From positions 930,001 to 994,000 of the forward strand of contig JAHRHY010000015.1 in assembly GCA_019671135.1 (NCBI GenBank): a DNA stretch of 64,000 nucleotides. Direction: 5' to 3'. The stretch is from Linnemannia hyalina. Its lineage: Eukaryota; Mortierellomycota; Mortierellomycetes; Mortierellales; Mortierellaceae. Every line of letters starts with the position of its first letter. Position 1 is the first letter of the stretch. The translations under genes and the position numbers were made by a program. Of the stretch, positions 24,811 through 36,614 are shown piece after piece. Under the pieces are notes generated by a model. The model was not told the origin of the DNA and did not search any database. It was given only the letters and a program-made list of their open reading frames with translations.

Positions 24811-25726
24811 GATCCCCGACATAACTAAGGATGCTCCCAAGGAATTAGATTCGTATGCTGCGGGTGAGAGCGAGGACACCGTCAACCACCAATCGACCAT
24901 AAAACACGACGTTGATGACTGCGCCCAGCGCATCCCGAAAAAACTCAAAGTCCATGCCAAGGCGCAGAATATTTCATACCTCGAGGACGACTCTCTCCAA
25001 TCCCAGGTACAGCGCCTTGAAGAGTCATGTTTACGTATCTGTACTCCCTCCATGGCCAAGGCCAACTTTCGAGCCCGAGACGATGCCTCGTTCTTCTCAT
25101 GGATAACGTGCAGGAGTTCTTGGTCAGCAAGCATCAAGTCATGCTCACTCTAAGCGATTCAATTGCTGGAAAATCAACTTTTAATCGACACCCGCAACAT
25201 CAACTCTGGGCAGACTACAAGCAGGGTGGACTCATCCTTCTCTGCATCAACCTCCTTTTCATCGATAACCCTACACATGATCTGATCGAGATGCAACTCC
25301 AGTGTCACAACTATTCGGGGGATCAGATCCAGGCAATGAAGTTAAACTGCCAGTTCTTCTCTTCTGCGGTGTATATGACGGAAGCCAGCCAGATGTCAAT
25401 TTCCACTAAGCCAACCGTCTCCATCGGCGAGGACAATGGAGCGCCAATATGATCATCTCCTGCAGAAGCGAGTTCTTGGGACCTGTCTATTTGGACCGCT
25501 TTGTCCCAGAGCCTGAGGACGACTACAAGACCGCTTGGTCGGATCTCTTTCAGGAAGCTATCATTGCACGTTTCTCCAATTCGCAAGTCGAGGACTTCAT
25601 GCGGATGCTCAGGATCCCCAACTTCGTGGATGTCATGAACCCTTTCTCCTGACGTTTGCGCTGGAAGCAGTAACCTTAGTTTCCTCTGTGCCGCGGGTCT
25701 GGTATTCAAGGACGCCATTGGTCTGA
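24811..25726 (+). pseudogene. Frameshifted NACHT-type STAND NTPase relic
   Basis: Homology-like signal runs through three frames of the plus strand. Segment 1 (24811-about 25085) begins after an acceptor-like TAG and is a charged linker ending AKANFRARDDASF. Segment 2 (about 25085-25452) is shifted: LLMDNVQEFLVSKHQVMLTL, then a P-loop-like SDSIAGKSTFNRH, then LWADYKQGGLILLCINLLF; it stops at TGA 25450. Segment 3 (25449-25652) reads MIISCRSEFLGPVYLDRF, matching the strand after Walker B in NACHT ATPases, and stops at TGA. Segment 4 (from about 25630, shifted again) reads PFLLTFALEA, like the NPLLL motif of NACHT proteins. The first Gly of the P-loop is replaced by Ser. At least three frame breaks make an active product impossible. 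The family assignment rests on these motifs only. STAND NTPases are fungal NLR-like sensors. Confidence 0.6.
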
Positions 25727-26363
25727 GCCTGATCTGCCTGAAGTTGTTGGCTCGACGTAGAGCTGCCATGGGCGACGTCTTGGTTGCGAGAGGAGATGGA
25801 TCTGTTGTTGAGCAGTAGTCATAGAATATGTGTAGTGCTTTTCATCAAAAGATAGCAGGAAAATACAACATACTTGACAAGTTGTATTGTTAACCGACTT
25901 TATTTATATCTACGCTTGTGTGAGGCCTTTCTGCTACCTTTTCATAAGGCCAAGAGAACAAAGAAGCTTGTGGGCGCGCACTCGAAGAGCTGTGGCAAAA
26001 TAGTGTTCACACATTGCCTTTCATTGGGTATGATATTCCCACGTTGCCAAGTAATGAAGCTATGACGGTACAAGCAAGCATACGCAATGTTCTTTTTATC
26101 CAACTGCTTTGAGAGCCACGCAACTGTTTATCGACTTTTTTCTCTTGTTTGCAGGGAGAAGGTGCACGTCTGACTTCCTGCAAGTCGCGTCTCTCTCTCA
26201 TTTATGCACCTCCATGGCGTTGAAAGTAGTCACGTTTCTTTCGGGTCGTTCCTGGGTAAAGATGACAAGCGAAACGCCTCTTGTTCTTTTGATCTCTTAC
26301 CTCATTCCATTCACCACCTTCTCACATTCACACAGCCCCTTTGCATAAAACACATTCAAAAAG
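25727..26363. other. 3' end of relic and promoter of S-formylglutathione hydrolase
   Basis: 25727-25820 may still be decayed coding sequence of the NACHT-like gene. No gene is supported from 25820 to 26363. The 26290-26355 stretch is C/T-rich and directly precedes the next start codon. Confidence 0.4.
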
Positions 26364-28244
26364 ATGACTCTCACCCTGGTATCGCAGAGCAAGCACTTTG
26401 GAGGACTCCTCGCAAAGTACAGCCACGCCTCGGCCGTCAACCAATGCACCATGACCTTCAACATCTTCCTCCCCAAGGCCGCCGCTGAGCACCAGACCAA
26501 AGTTCCCGTACGTGCCTACCAACGCGACCCCCTCCTCCTCCCCTTCCAACCCATTTTTTACTTTTCTTGTTACGACAATCAATTGATCGTATCTTGCGTT
26601 CGCATTGCTGTAGCTCGATGATTTCTAATACGAAGTACTGACTCTAATTAATGGAACGTGGGAAATTCTAGGTGCTTTACTGCTTGGGAGGATTGACAGC
26701 GACAGAGGACAACTTTGCTCAGAAAGCCGGTGCTGCTTCCAGGGCTGCTCAGTATGGACTCGCCTTGGTATTCCCCGACACCTCTCCTCGTAATGTTTCC
26801 GTACATCTACCCTTTTTCCAGTCTGCGTTGCTGGCAACTGAGATCGTCAATTGAGATGGATGGTTCGCCTAACATGGATATGTTTTTTTTTTCATTGGAT
26901 AATATAACATCTTCTTAGGCGGCGTTGATTTCGCTGAGGCTGGTGCCAGCGATGACATCGGATACAGTAAGTGCGCTTTCGTCAACATAACTGAAGGATA
27001 CATCCTCCTCTACTACATCCGAGTCGACTGCGCTGCGGCATGCATCACGCGCTCGCACTCTAATTATTTACGTCATACATTCTTCTGCTGGGTGAACGTC
27101 CATAGGCGCTGGATTCTACTTGAACGCTACTCAGGCACCATGGGACAAGAACTGGAAGATGTACGACTACATCTCCAAGGAGTTGCCCCAGGTCCTCTCT
27201 GCCAACCTCCCCATCGTATGTATTCTCGGGCATTTCGATCATCGGTTATGTTTCAGGAATCCTCAATGGATGGATTGTTGTGATCTGAAAACCTTATCAG
27301 TCTTATCTACCACTCACCTTGTTTACGATTTTTTTTTTCTCGGCGTAGGATATCTCTCGTTCATCGATCACTGGTCATTCCATGGTACTTGTCGAACCAA
27401 CAACTGGGAACTGTGTTTGCAAGGATATGCGATTTTGTTTGGCCACCTGTCACACACACCCCAATGCTAACTTTCCCTTACCTGTTTGACATATGTGTCC
27501 GATAGGGCGGCCACGGAGCCTTGACCATCTTCCTCAAGAACCAAACCGCCTACAAGGTAAAAACCAAACGCAGGAACAATCCCTGTCAAGGACTGATCTC
27601 AACTGTCGCCATCATTAGTCAACGCAAAAAAAGATATCGTTGGAACCCAATCTCCAACAAACCTAACAACCCTCATTCTTCATTATGTGTTTGTCTATCC
27701 TAAATAATAGTCGGTCTCGGCATTCGCACCTATCCTGCACATGTCAAAGTCGAACTGGGGCCGCTTCGCTCTGCCAAAGTACTTGGGCGATGACCAGTCG
27801 ACTTGGAAGGAATATGACTCTGTCGAGCTCTTCAAGCTCCACCATGCCCAAAAGACCCTCCGCACTGACTTCAACGTCCTCATCGACCAGGTAAGCAGCG
27901 CTCGTGGTCTTTTTTCTTTCACCGACAGCAACGAAAACAAAAAACGGAAAAAAAAAAAAAAAGTGTGGTGAGCATTGGAACACTCCCATTGTTTTTCTTC
28001 TTATTCCTTTCTAACCATTGTTTTTGGTATGTTATGTATACAATAGGGCACGGGAGACAAGTTCTTGAAGGACAACTTGCACACTTCAGATCTGATCGAG
28101 TTTGTCGAAAAGGAAGGACTCGAGAAACAGTTCACGATCCGCTACCAGGACGGATACGACCACGGATACTTCTTTATCGCCACCTTTGCCAATGACCACG
28201 TCGATCACCATGCCAAGGCTCTTGGTCTCACCCTTTCTCATTAA
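26364..28244 (+). CDS. S-formylglutathione hydrolase (esterase D type)
   Basis: Eight exons: 26364-26507, 26672-26789, 26919-26966, 27106-27215, 27349-27384, 27506-27556, 27711-27890, 28047-28244; 294 residues, the normal family length. Cytosolic enzyme that hydrolyses S-formylglutathione to formate and glutathione in formaldehyde detoxification. Hallmarks: VLYCLGGLTATEDNFAQKAG, ALVFPDTSPRGVDFAEAG, AGFYLNATQAPWDKNWKMYDY and the nucleophile elbow GHSMGGHGALTIF. The elbow is split by an intron between GHSM and GGHG; the nucleophile Ser is encoded in a 36-nt exon. Asp and His complete the triad near DQGTGDKFL and YQDGYDHGYFF. The poly-A stretch at 27948-27962 lies inside the last intron. The gene converges on Argonaute, and the two stops are about 455 bp apart. 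Confidence 0.95.
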
Positions 28245-28699
28245 GAGTTATACAAAAAACGAAAATAAAATGGCAATGACGACGGGGAACAAGGTGAGTG
28301 GCCGTTGCGCTCACCTAACCTGTTTTCATATCTTCGTTTTCAACAAAAAAAAAAAAAATAGGCAAGGAATGACATAAAAAAAATTATATATATATATATT
28401 GTTGCATTTCATGCATGCTACAAAGTCAAAGAACACGTCCAGGGCTTCGATCATGCAAAAAAGAAAAAAACAACCTAGACAAAAGATATTGTGAGGCTCC
28501 TAAACACTCCACTCTTAAATTGGTTAACTGCATACACTACTGTTCTTTCTCCTTGATATTCTGATATTTGATATTTGGTTCCTGTGTTGACTCCTTCCTT
28601 GACTCCATATTCGTTGGGAATGAGAGGAGGTGGGTGGAAAAGTTAATCTTATTTTTTTTGTCTCGAAGACAAGGGGGTCGCCTTGCCTTGTGTTACTTT
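28245..28699. other. Convergent 3' region between FGH and Argonaute genes
   Basis: Non-coding. It contains an AATAAA-like signal just after the hydrolase stop (28262-28268), A-runs, and a TATATATATATA tract at 28387-28398. No structured RNA was recognised. Confidence 0.5.
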
Positions 28700-31600
28700 T
28701 TACATAAAGTACATAACTAGGTGAAGAAAAAAAAGAGAAAAGAATGATGAGTGACGTGTTCAACCAAATGTGAACATGACAGAGATAATGGAAGGTGGTA
28801 AAAGAACAAGGGAAACTTACCACGAAGGAGATCAGGCTTGACGGCTAGGTAGGTGCTCTCATCGGCGTTGCTCTCGCTGGACTCGGTGTCCGACCAACGC
28901 TCACCCTTGGAGTGGAAGCGCGCGCGGGCAGCGACCAAATGAGCGTAGTACGCAGCGGGGACAAGGGAGACGGTTCGGGTGCAGCGGGCATACAGATGGC
29001 ACAACTTGTAGGTAAACTCCTGCAGACTGTCCGACGTGAACCTGTTCTCGTCATACAAAACGTGATAATGCGTGGGGCGAGAGGTACCTTGCAGACTGGC
29101 GTGCGACTGCAAATAAAAATCGAACTCGAAGGGGTGGACAATGCCAGTATCGACGACCGTTCCCGCCATACAGTTTCCGTTGCGGTCTCCCTCATCACGT
29201 CTCGCGGGGAAGAAACGGGCATGATGACGTTTCTGGACAACGACGAAGGTAATGGTGGGCTTGTAGTTGGCATCCAGGGTGGTACAGGCGGCACGGACGG
29301 ACGCGACCTCAGAACGCAAGACCTCAGCAAACTGACCCTCGGACACACCGTCACGGTAGAACAAGATGCGCTCGGGCTTCTGACCGCAGGTCTGGAAGAA
29401 CGTACGCAACAGCTCCACAACCATGCCTCCGAGATCAGCAATGGTCTCAGTCCTGGCGGTCTGGACACGGACGGTGGCAGCATAACGAGCGGCCTTGGCA
29501 TCCATGGAGCCAACTAGAGACGCGATCGAGGGACGGGTGGTGTCACCAGGCGAAGGGTGACTGACATCGGCACCAAACAGAATAGTGGGCTTCTGGGTCA
29601 AGAATGGGGTCTGGTTGGGCGACAAAAAGGCGTTCATGCCTCCAAGCTTGACGTTGATCTTTAGGCAAACGTTTGCGCAATACTGCTTCTTGGGGGTGCG
29701 GGTGTGCGACATTTGGACACACTGGGTAGGGATGCCAATGACAGTGTCACTGACACGCTTGATTTCAGCGTACAAGGGCACACCAGTGTTTGGCAGGATG
29801 CAGACCAAGAGCTGGGGTTGGGACTTGACGGCATTGCCGGCACGCATCCAGGCGTTCTTGAGACTACCCTCAATGTCTCCGTGAGGGTTGGCGTACAAGA
29901 TCGGGGGTTGCTTGTTAGGGATGGTCATACCGGTGTCGACGCAGGTGACGATCAACTCGCGGATGAATGCTTGGGCAAAGGTGAGGGGTAAGTCGCGCTC
30001 AGTACCAAATACCACAACACCCCAGGAGCCCAAGGTAGCACCAGTGGCAACACGCTTGTCACGCAAGTTCCAGGCACCGTCACGGGGGACAAAATTGGCC
30101 TGGCGGGATGAGGGGTGGTACGAAATGGTGGGCGCTGGCAAAACACGGGCTAAGATATCAAAAGCAAAACCAGCAAACTTCGGTCAGATAGAGTTATCAA
30201 AGAGACATTGAATTTGGTGGTCCGCATTATTTACCGAAACAATAAAGAAAAGGCACGAAAGATTGTTTACCGTTAATCTGGACCATCTCGGTGGCGACCT
30301 TCATGCCGAAATCGTTAAGGAACTCGTTCTCATGGTAATTGAGAATCTTGAGGCCCTCCTTGATCTTGTTGGCGCGAACCTGAGGAGGCTGGCAGGTGAA
30401 TTTGATCATATCGGCAGTCTGCCTCTCGTTCAACTTCTTAATGTGGCGCTGGCCCTATATCATTCAACAAAGCAGTGAAAAAGAAGGAGTTAAAGTCAAA
30501 ATATGTGTCAAGAGACTTTCTAGCCTACATAGAACAACTTTTTTTTCTTCCTTTTAGTCTCCAGCGTATTACCTCGATGACAGTGCAGATCTCCATGGGA
30601 AGGAAGACATCCCTGCCGGTGACAACACAGGGCATAAAGGGATATTGCAGACGTCTGCCATAAGTCTGGAAAAAATATGTGGCGACATCGGTCTTGGTGT
30701 TCTCTTTCATAAACGATGTTGTGTTGGCGGGGGTAGGGGTCAGCTTGGTTATCTTGAACCTGCGCTTGACTTCACTACGATGGGTGACCCTGATGAGCAG
30801 GCCTCGCAGAGATTTTTCCAGCTTGGTGCGATCACGATCTGTGAACCCGCGACGCAAATCATCTATAGCAAAAGGTATTAAAACCAGCGGTGGCACATGT
30901 CAGAAGATTTGAACATGAAACATTGCAGATGTGCGCGAAGTATTCAATTTCAATTGCAGTGTGACGGTCTGATGTGCCCATAATAACCTCCTTACCGATG
31001 TTTCGGCGATCCAGTATCTTGACAGCCAGCTCCAAGAGCGAGCCCGACTGATAGTAGGCGGTCGCGGCGACATCCAAATTAATCATCATGCGACCTAAGA
31101 GGAGGTAGTATCATTGTTGTTGTTGTTGATTAGTGAAGGTTATAACATTAATAAGGCATCAAGTGCAATTCAAATTCCTTTAGAAAAAACAACGAAGGCT
31201 TTCCATTGTTCGCATTTGACAACTTACCAAGGGTAGGTCTGGCAGACTGGTAGAAACCATTCCAGACTTCGACACCTCCATATAAGGGCTGGGCGCCATC
31301 GGGCGTGAAAAAAGAACGACCGACGCTCGAGTAGAGCATGGCGGGCTTGTGACGGATTAAGATATCCAAAGCCATGATAGCGGTGAGGCAGTTGGGGCTG
31401 AGGGCTGACTTGGCGTTCAAGAAACGGTGAAGTTCCTCAAGGTTGATCTCGGAGGCCTTCTTGATCTTGACCTTGAAGCCACGAGGGGGGTGACGGGGGA
31501 CGACACCTTTCGGGGCCTCATCCTCAGGCAAGGTGATCTATGTAATAGACATTTAAAAAGTGCAAGGGTAGGAATGAAGACTTGCGTTAGAACAATTGAA

Positions 31601-32216
31601 TGAAAAATGACCTCGATTCATTTTCCATACAGCCTTGTGGATGGATGTGCAGCGTGTGGTGCAGGTGGGATACGATAATCTTTGTTCGTTACATTTGCCA
31701 CTCCTTCATTCGCTCTCTCTCTCCTCTCCTTCTCTTTTTCTCTCTCTGTCTCTCCCTCTCTCTCTTGTATTTTGCTTCCCACTCTACCGCGCATTCTTTG
31801 TTTTATCTTTCTCACGCATTATGCCTCCTCCCCTTCTCGTTCCCGCAACCTGTTTCCTTGTGGCACGTTGATTTTTACTTTTCCGCACAAGTATATCAAG
31901 AACAAGAACGGTGAAAAATTACGTCAAATGTCTTGCCGTCAAAGGGGAACACTTTCGGCGAGAATATGTTCTTGCGACCATCAAAGACAGGACGGGAGCC
32001 ATTGAGGTCAGACTTGCCGTAAACGAGGAGCATGTGCTCAAAGACCCGCCGGTTGACGATCGGGGGCACATCCGGCGTTATAGAAACATCGTAGTGGTAC
32101 ACATTAATATTTGGTAGCTGGGTGATCTCGAAAAAGTTCGCGTTAATCTTGATAGCCTTGCCGGCAGAACCGGGGTTGGGCCGTTTGACGAACTCTGTCA
32201 GACGAAGGCCGGACAT
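28700..32216 (-). CDS. Argonaute (QDE-2-like), catalytically complete
   Basis: Seven exons: 32216-31923, 31537-31228, 31094-30996, 30862-30573, 30454-30271, 30149-28821, 28716-28700; 840 residues. Small-RNA-guided effector of RNA silencing. In order: N domain (NVYHYDVSITPDVPP), L1/DUF1785 (YSSVGRSFFTPDGAQ), PAZ (FQTYGRRLQYPFMPCV), L2/Mid (RGAWNLRDK-like GAWNLRDKRVATG) and PIWI. The PIWI tetrad reads Asp in LFGADVSHPSPGD (about 587), the Glu finger in TARTETIAD (about 627), Asp in LFYRDGVSEGQF (about 659) and His in YYAHLVAARARFH (about 796). DEDH is therefore intact and slicing should be possible. The last exon is only 17 nt and encodes VMYFM, the buried hydrophobic C-terminus typical of Argonautes; the larger exon would otherwise run on into junk. 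The leader upstream of 32216 is pyrimidine-rich. Confidence 0.95.
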
Positions 32217-33523
32217 AGTGGTTTGTTTTCGTTTTTTCTTTTTTTTTTTTTTTTCTCTTTTGGTTTTGAAAAGGGTGAGGGTGATGGAAATACTAAAGTG
32301 ATTGAAGGAAGGTGGTCCAGATTCCTAGTTCTGTTTGAACACAGATCGAGGGTGATAGGGAAGGTGAGAAAATGACGATAAGGGCGGATGGAAGGAAGGG
32401 AAGGAAAGAGAAGCAAGAGAAAGTGGATATGGCGACGACGGAAGACAAAAAAAGAGAAGGCGAACGGGAAGATATATATGAAAAAAAAGGATAAAAAAAA
32501 AGGTTAGTTGAATGGGACGTCCTATCTGGCCGTGCCCATGGTCTGGTGGTGGTAAACAGCAAGGGCTCTGAGCCAAGTGGGTGGCTAGCGAGCTAACAAC
32601 ATTCAGGTCTTTGCTCCTATTTGCTACTGGGTAGTGTCAGTTTTTCCTCGTTGTTTCGCCAGGGCCTGGAAGAATGGAAATGGAACGATCACTTTTTTTC
32701 CCAGCTGTAGATTTGTTGTATGTCCTAAACAGGTGAATGTGTTGAAGTGTGTGTTGAGAGGAAGGAGAGCACGTATGTGCGTGAGAGAGAAAGAGGCAAC
32801 TTACTCGTATGGTGTACGAATATATTCTGGTCGGTCGCTATGGGTGGAAGAGAAGAGAGAAGAGAGCAATGCTAATGATGGGGAGAGCGAGTGAATGAGT
32901 TAGGGAATGGAAGGACAGGGAGAGTAGGAAAGAAAGTAAAAATAATAAAAAATAAAAAGGTGCATAAAAATAAGGGAGAGCATGGACGCAAGGTCGTTCT
33001 TGTTCTCTCGTCGTCGTCGGAGGTTGTTGTTTGCCATGGTGGTCGTGGTAGATGTGTGGGTTGATTCCCACAAAGGATGTACCAGGGTGTTTTAGGTGGA
33101 GGCATCACAGTACTTCTTCTCTCATATATACACACAAACAAACATACATACAAGGTATTGTGGGTTTGGACAAGCGGAAGAAGGGAAGTAAGCAATGGTG
33201 CCACCAGCAAGTGTTCAAAAGAAAGGAAGGGCAAAGAGAGAAAAGGAAACAAAGATTTTTCACGCAAGACGACGTTGTTCGTTTCTTGGCTCTCCGGCTC
33301 TTCTTCCGATTCAAAACTCAATTGACTGTAATGAGACTGCTTTTTTTATTTCGATTTTTTTCTTTCATCAAAAAAGGGAAAGGAACAGCGAGTGGTATCG
33401 AAAAGGATCCTCGAGACCCGAGAGGGAAAAGATAAATACAAGGTGAGAGGGAATAAGAACGGGAGAGAGAAAAGGAGTATGAACAACATTGGGTGGGAAG
33501 AAGTAGAAAAAGACACAAACATT
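32217..33523. other. Argonaute promoter/leader and 3' flank of F-box gene
   Basis: No gene supported. On the minus strand 32220-32480 is a C/T-rich leader with T-runs on the sense side. 32860-32960 and 33180-33260 are A/G-rich on plus. Open frames are low-complexity. Confidence 0.45.
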
Positions 33524-34690
33524 CTAACGGAAACCAGGAAGGACGCCCACGTGCTGAGACTGGTTGCCGCTAAAGAACTCGCTCATCTGCTGGGGCGCAA
33601 CAGCTCCCTCAACCTTCGACCGGTTGACCAGCTTCTGCGTTCCATTGCCCACCAGGGGCATCGCCGAATACGACTTTTGCAGGTACCACAACAGCCTCAA
33701 CTTGTGCGCACGTCTTGGGTTCAAAAAGTCCAAATGGCACTCAAACGACACCGGCTCAATCCACCGCTCCCCATTGATCTTCTTGCCCTTGCGCGTAAAC
33801 GACGATACCTTGTAGATAAACGCCCAGGGGCATCCCTTATCCGAACCAAGCAACGTCCTGGTGCCAGGCTTCAAGATCGACATCTGGGCCTCCTTGTCGA
33901 GATAGTCGTACTTGTCGGTGTCGCCGACGGAGATAATACGGATCACCGGTTTGGTAATGCCAAAGGTCTTGCTGTAGACCTGTCCACGGAACTCGGGCTT
34001 GACTGGCTTGGGCAACCAGCGGATACGGTTCGTCGCCTCATCAAAGGAATCAAACAAGAACACTGGGCGGAAGGTGCGATGGCCCTCCTGGTCAGCCCAA
34101 AGGACCACGTGGCTCTGCATAAACTTGTCGAGCAGGGCACGGGTCGTCAATTGGCGCCAGCGGTCTGAGAGGGTGTGGAGGTCGTACAGCTCGAGAATGG
34201 TCAGGGTCTCGAGAATCAGAGCAACAACGTCATTGGGCAGGTTCTCCATCTCTGCGGTCGAGGGGATGTTGGTGGGAATACGGCCAGCAGTGACGCCAGC
34301 ACGGGCACCACCGGTGGCAGCGGTGGCATGGGCAGGGGCAGTCGAGTCGCCGTTACGGGCATCAATAGTAGCGCCATTGTTGTTCAGGGACTCTGTTGCA
34401 GCAGCATGATTGCCGAGAATCGATGCCAGATCGTAGGTTGGGGGCAACGTGTTGGGGTTGCGGTCAGTGTCGACGGATCCGAGGGAGATGTTGTCGGCAT
34501 CCTCACCGTCCTCGTCATTGTCGTCCTCTGTTGAACCTGAGTCTGAGATGCGGTTCTTGGTGGTACTATTGTTGTTATCTAGGCTGAGGTCGATAAGCTG
34601 TCCCTCGAGAACGGTCCTGCCGTTGGTGTTGGAGACAGAGTGCGACGAGCTGTTGGTCGAGTTGCGGTTGCTTGTGCTTTCCAAGGTCAT
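33524..34690 (-). CDS. F-box-like protein with disordered N-terminus
   Basis: Single open exon of 388 residues. Residues 1-145 are low-complexity Ser/Asn/Thr with an acidic patch (STEDDNDEDGEDAD). Residues 149-190, LPNDVVALILETLTILELYD and the following LHTLSDRWRQLTTRALLDKF, fit the F-box helix pattern that recruits SKP1 in SCF ubiquitin ligases. The rest is an uncharacterised globular region (RPVFLFDSFDEATNRIRWLP ... WIEPVSFECHLDFLNPRRAH) with no WD40 or LRR repeats, so the substrate is unknown. The in-frame sequence continues upstream of the ATG to an acceptor-like CAATAG at about 34760, so an additional 5' exon is possible; the Met at 34690 is the first available start. Confidence 0.75.
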   Translation of the reverse strand: MTLESTSNRNSTNSSSHSVSNTNGRTVLEGQLIDLSLDNNNSTTKNRISDSGSTEDDNDEDGEDADNISLGSVDTDRNPNTLPPTYDLASILGNHAAATESLNNNGATIDARNGDSTAPAHATAATGGARAGVTAGRIPTNIPSTAEMENLPNDVVALILETLTILELYDLHTLSDRWRQLTTRALLDKFMQSHVVLWADQEGHRTFRPVFLFDSFDEATNRIRWLPKPVKPEFRGQVYSKTFGITKPVIRIISVGDTDKYDYLDKEAQMSILKPGTRTLLGSDKGCPWAFIYKVSSFTRKGKKINGERWIEPVSFECHLDFLNPRRAHKLRLLWYLQKSYSAMPLVGNGTQKLVNRSKVEGAVAPQQMSEFFSGNQSQHVGVLPGFR

Positions 34691-34808
34691 CTTGGTAGAT
34701 GTGTCAATAGTAAAGGAGCTGTTGGAGCTTGTGGTGGTGGTGTATCTGCGATTAGAGGGCTATTGAAAATGCGGTCAGCGACAAAGAGGGAGAAAGGAGA
34801 AGGGAGAG

Positions 34809-34892
34809 AGAAAGAGGAGAAAGAGGAGAAAGAGGAGAAAGAAGAGAAAGAAGAGAAAGAAAAGAATAAAAGAATAAAAGAATAAAAGAATA
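34809..34892. repeat. GAAAGAGGA / AATAAAAG tandem repeats
   Basis: About four imperfect copies of GAAAGAGGA grade into four copies of AATAAAAG, immediately upstream of the F-box gene. On the sense (minus) strand this is a pyrimidine-rich leader. Confidence 0.8.
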
Positions 34893-36579
34893 ACCGGGTG
34901 TCAGTTGGGCGAGCTTGTCAGTCAGTCTGTCATTCGGCATGGAACAGGATTGTCTTCTTCTCTGTTTGCTGGGTCATCTCTTCACCCTTTCAAGCGCAGT
35001 CGCCCTTCCTCTTTTTCATTTCCATTTCGGCAGTTCTCCCGGTGATTGTAGTCCAAATGGACGTTGTCAGGGAAGCTCATTTCTGCTGTCTGTAGTCATT
35101 GCAGACAGACAGACAGCCAGGTTCCCGCCGAAGAAAAGGTCGACTCTCATGGCGACCCTCGCTTCTCTTTTTTGGTACTCATTCAGGTCTCTTTCTTGTT
35201 TTGTTACACCTCTGTCTCCCTTTGTGGTACTTCTTCTCCTCTGCTGTTACGAGTAGTGGAAGAGGAGGTGTTTGTGTCTGCGGCCGTCCTGTTATTTTTC
35301 AGGGGTTGGAGTCTCCCTTCCTGTTCCCAGTGATCGCAAGAAAAACACTCACGGTCTGTAGTAAACAGACACATGCACATATGTGCAGCAGAGGAAAAGC
35401 GGGGTGCAAAGCAGGGTAAGAGCGAGAACAAGAGCAAGAACATAGAGGTACCTACCAAGATGGGGGGACAAGGACGTTAAAAAGAAGAAAGGCGGGAGTG
35501 AATTGGAGCAGTGTATTTTTTTTGTTCTTGGACGGGTGTAGAGTGAGAAGTGGAAAGGAGGGATAGAAGATGGAGGAGCAGAAAGAGAAGATAAAAAGAA
35601 TGCGCCAGCCTTTCTATTTTTTTGCGTTCTTATGGGCCTGCTTCCTTCTATCCCCTCTGTGTATTTGCATGAACAAACCATAGATAATGACGACAAGTCG
35701 ACAGATAGATATCGAAATTCAATAACGGAACGCTCTTTTCATTCTACCACACATTACTTTGCAAAAAGGCCCTTTTTCCTCTTTCTTCTCCATTCATCGG
35801 CTGTTGCATCTGCTGCACCGTACCCATTCATTCATATCACATCATCATACCCTTACAGTTTCATTCATTTCACATGGCTTCCCCCTCACTTTGCCCGGGA
35901 ACTCGTTTCAAGATAAGTCGACCTGTTACCTGCTGTCTACTTTTAATCTGTTTCTCTGGCGGGCTTAGTTCTCTCGTTCTTTCTCGCATTCTTCCAACGG
36001 TCAAGAGATGTCTTCTTTTACACCCCCACCTCTCGATTCCTCAACCTGCCATTACGCTATTTTCGTACAGCGAGAGTCGGACACTAAACACAAAGGCGAG
36101 ATAGGCCATCCTCATTCGCCCACCCGCCGGCATCCTGACCCGTTCCTTCATCGCGATCTTTTTTATTTTTCAAACAAACAAACAAAAAGGTGTATGTCAC
36201 AGCCATGGTTTCTTCAACCATTCAGAATCCATCCATCCTTCGGATCTACACCCGAACAAAAAAAAAAAGCAATGTAGGAATATTTCATTGGTCCTACCTC
36301 GAGAACTATCTTCTCATTCTTTTCGTCTCTTCTTCTACATACAACAATGTTATCCTTGTCCGCAAACGTCAAGATAGTTACATGATCGCCGTCTACATGT
36401 GTTTACATTGGAATCCCATCACCCCATTTTTTGAGCAAACCCTTCGGATGTCCGGATATCTTTTCCTTTTCGCTCTCTTCCACATACATCTGTTCATTTC
36501 ACTCCCCCGCCATTGTAACCTTTTCTTCCTACCAGACATCCTCTCACAAAGTCCTTCGAACTATCCTTTTCCATGACTA

Positions 36580-36614
36580 GCAACAACAACAACAACAACA
36601 ACAACAACAAACAA
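36580..36614. repeat. (CAA)n microsatellite
   Basis: About ten CAA trinucleotide units with one interruption, in non-coding sequence. Confidence 0.9.

Noticed and set aside
24733..25137. A 134-codon minus-strand frame across the NACHT-like relic
   Set aside because: The plus strand carries the ordered motifs; this frame lacks any and overlaps a decayed gene.
28912..29517. A 201-codon plus-strand frame opposite Argonaute PIWI
   Set aside because: Antisense shadow produced by the codon bias of the real exon.
33392..34168. A 258-codon plus-strand frame opposite the F-box gene
   Set aside because: It is a shadow of the F-box protein's coding strand; composition is unlike a protein and no motif is visible.
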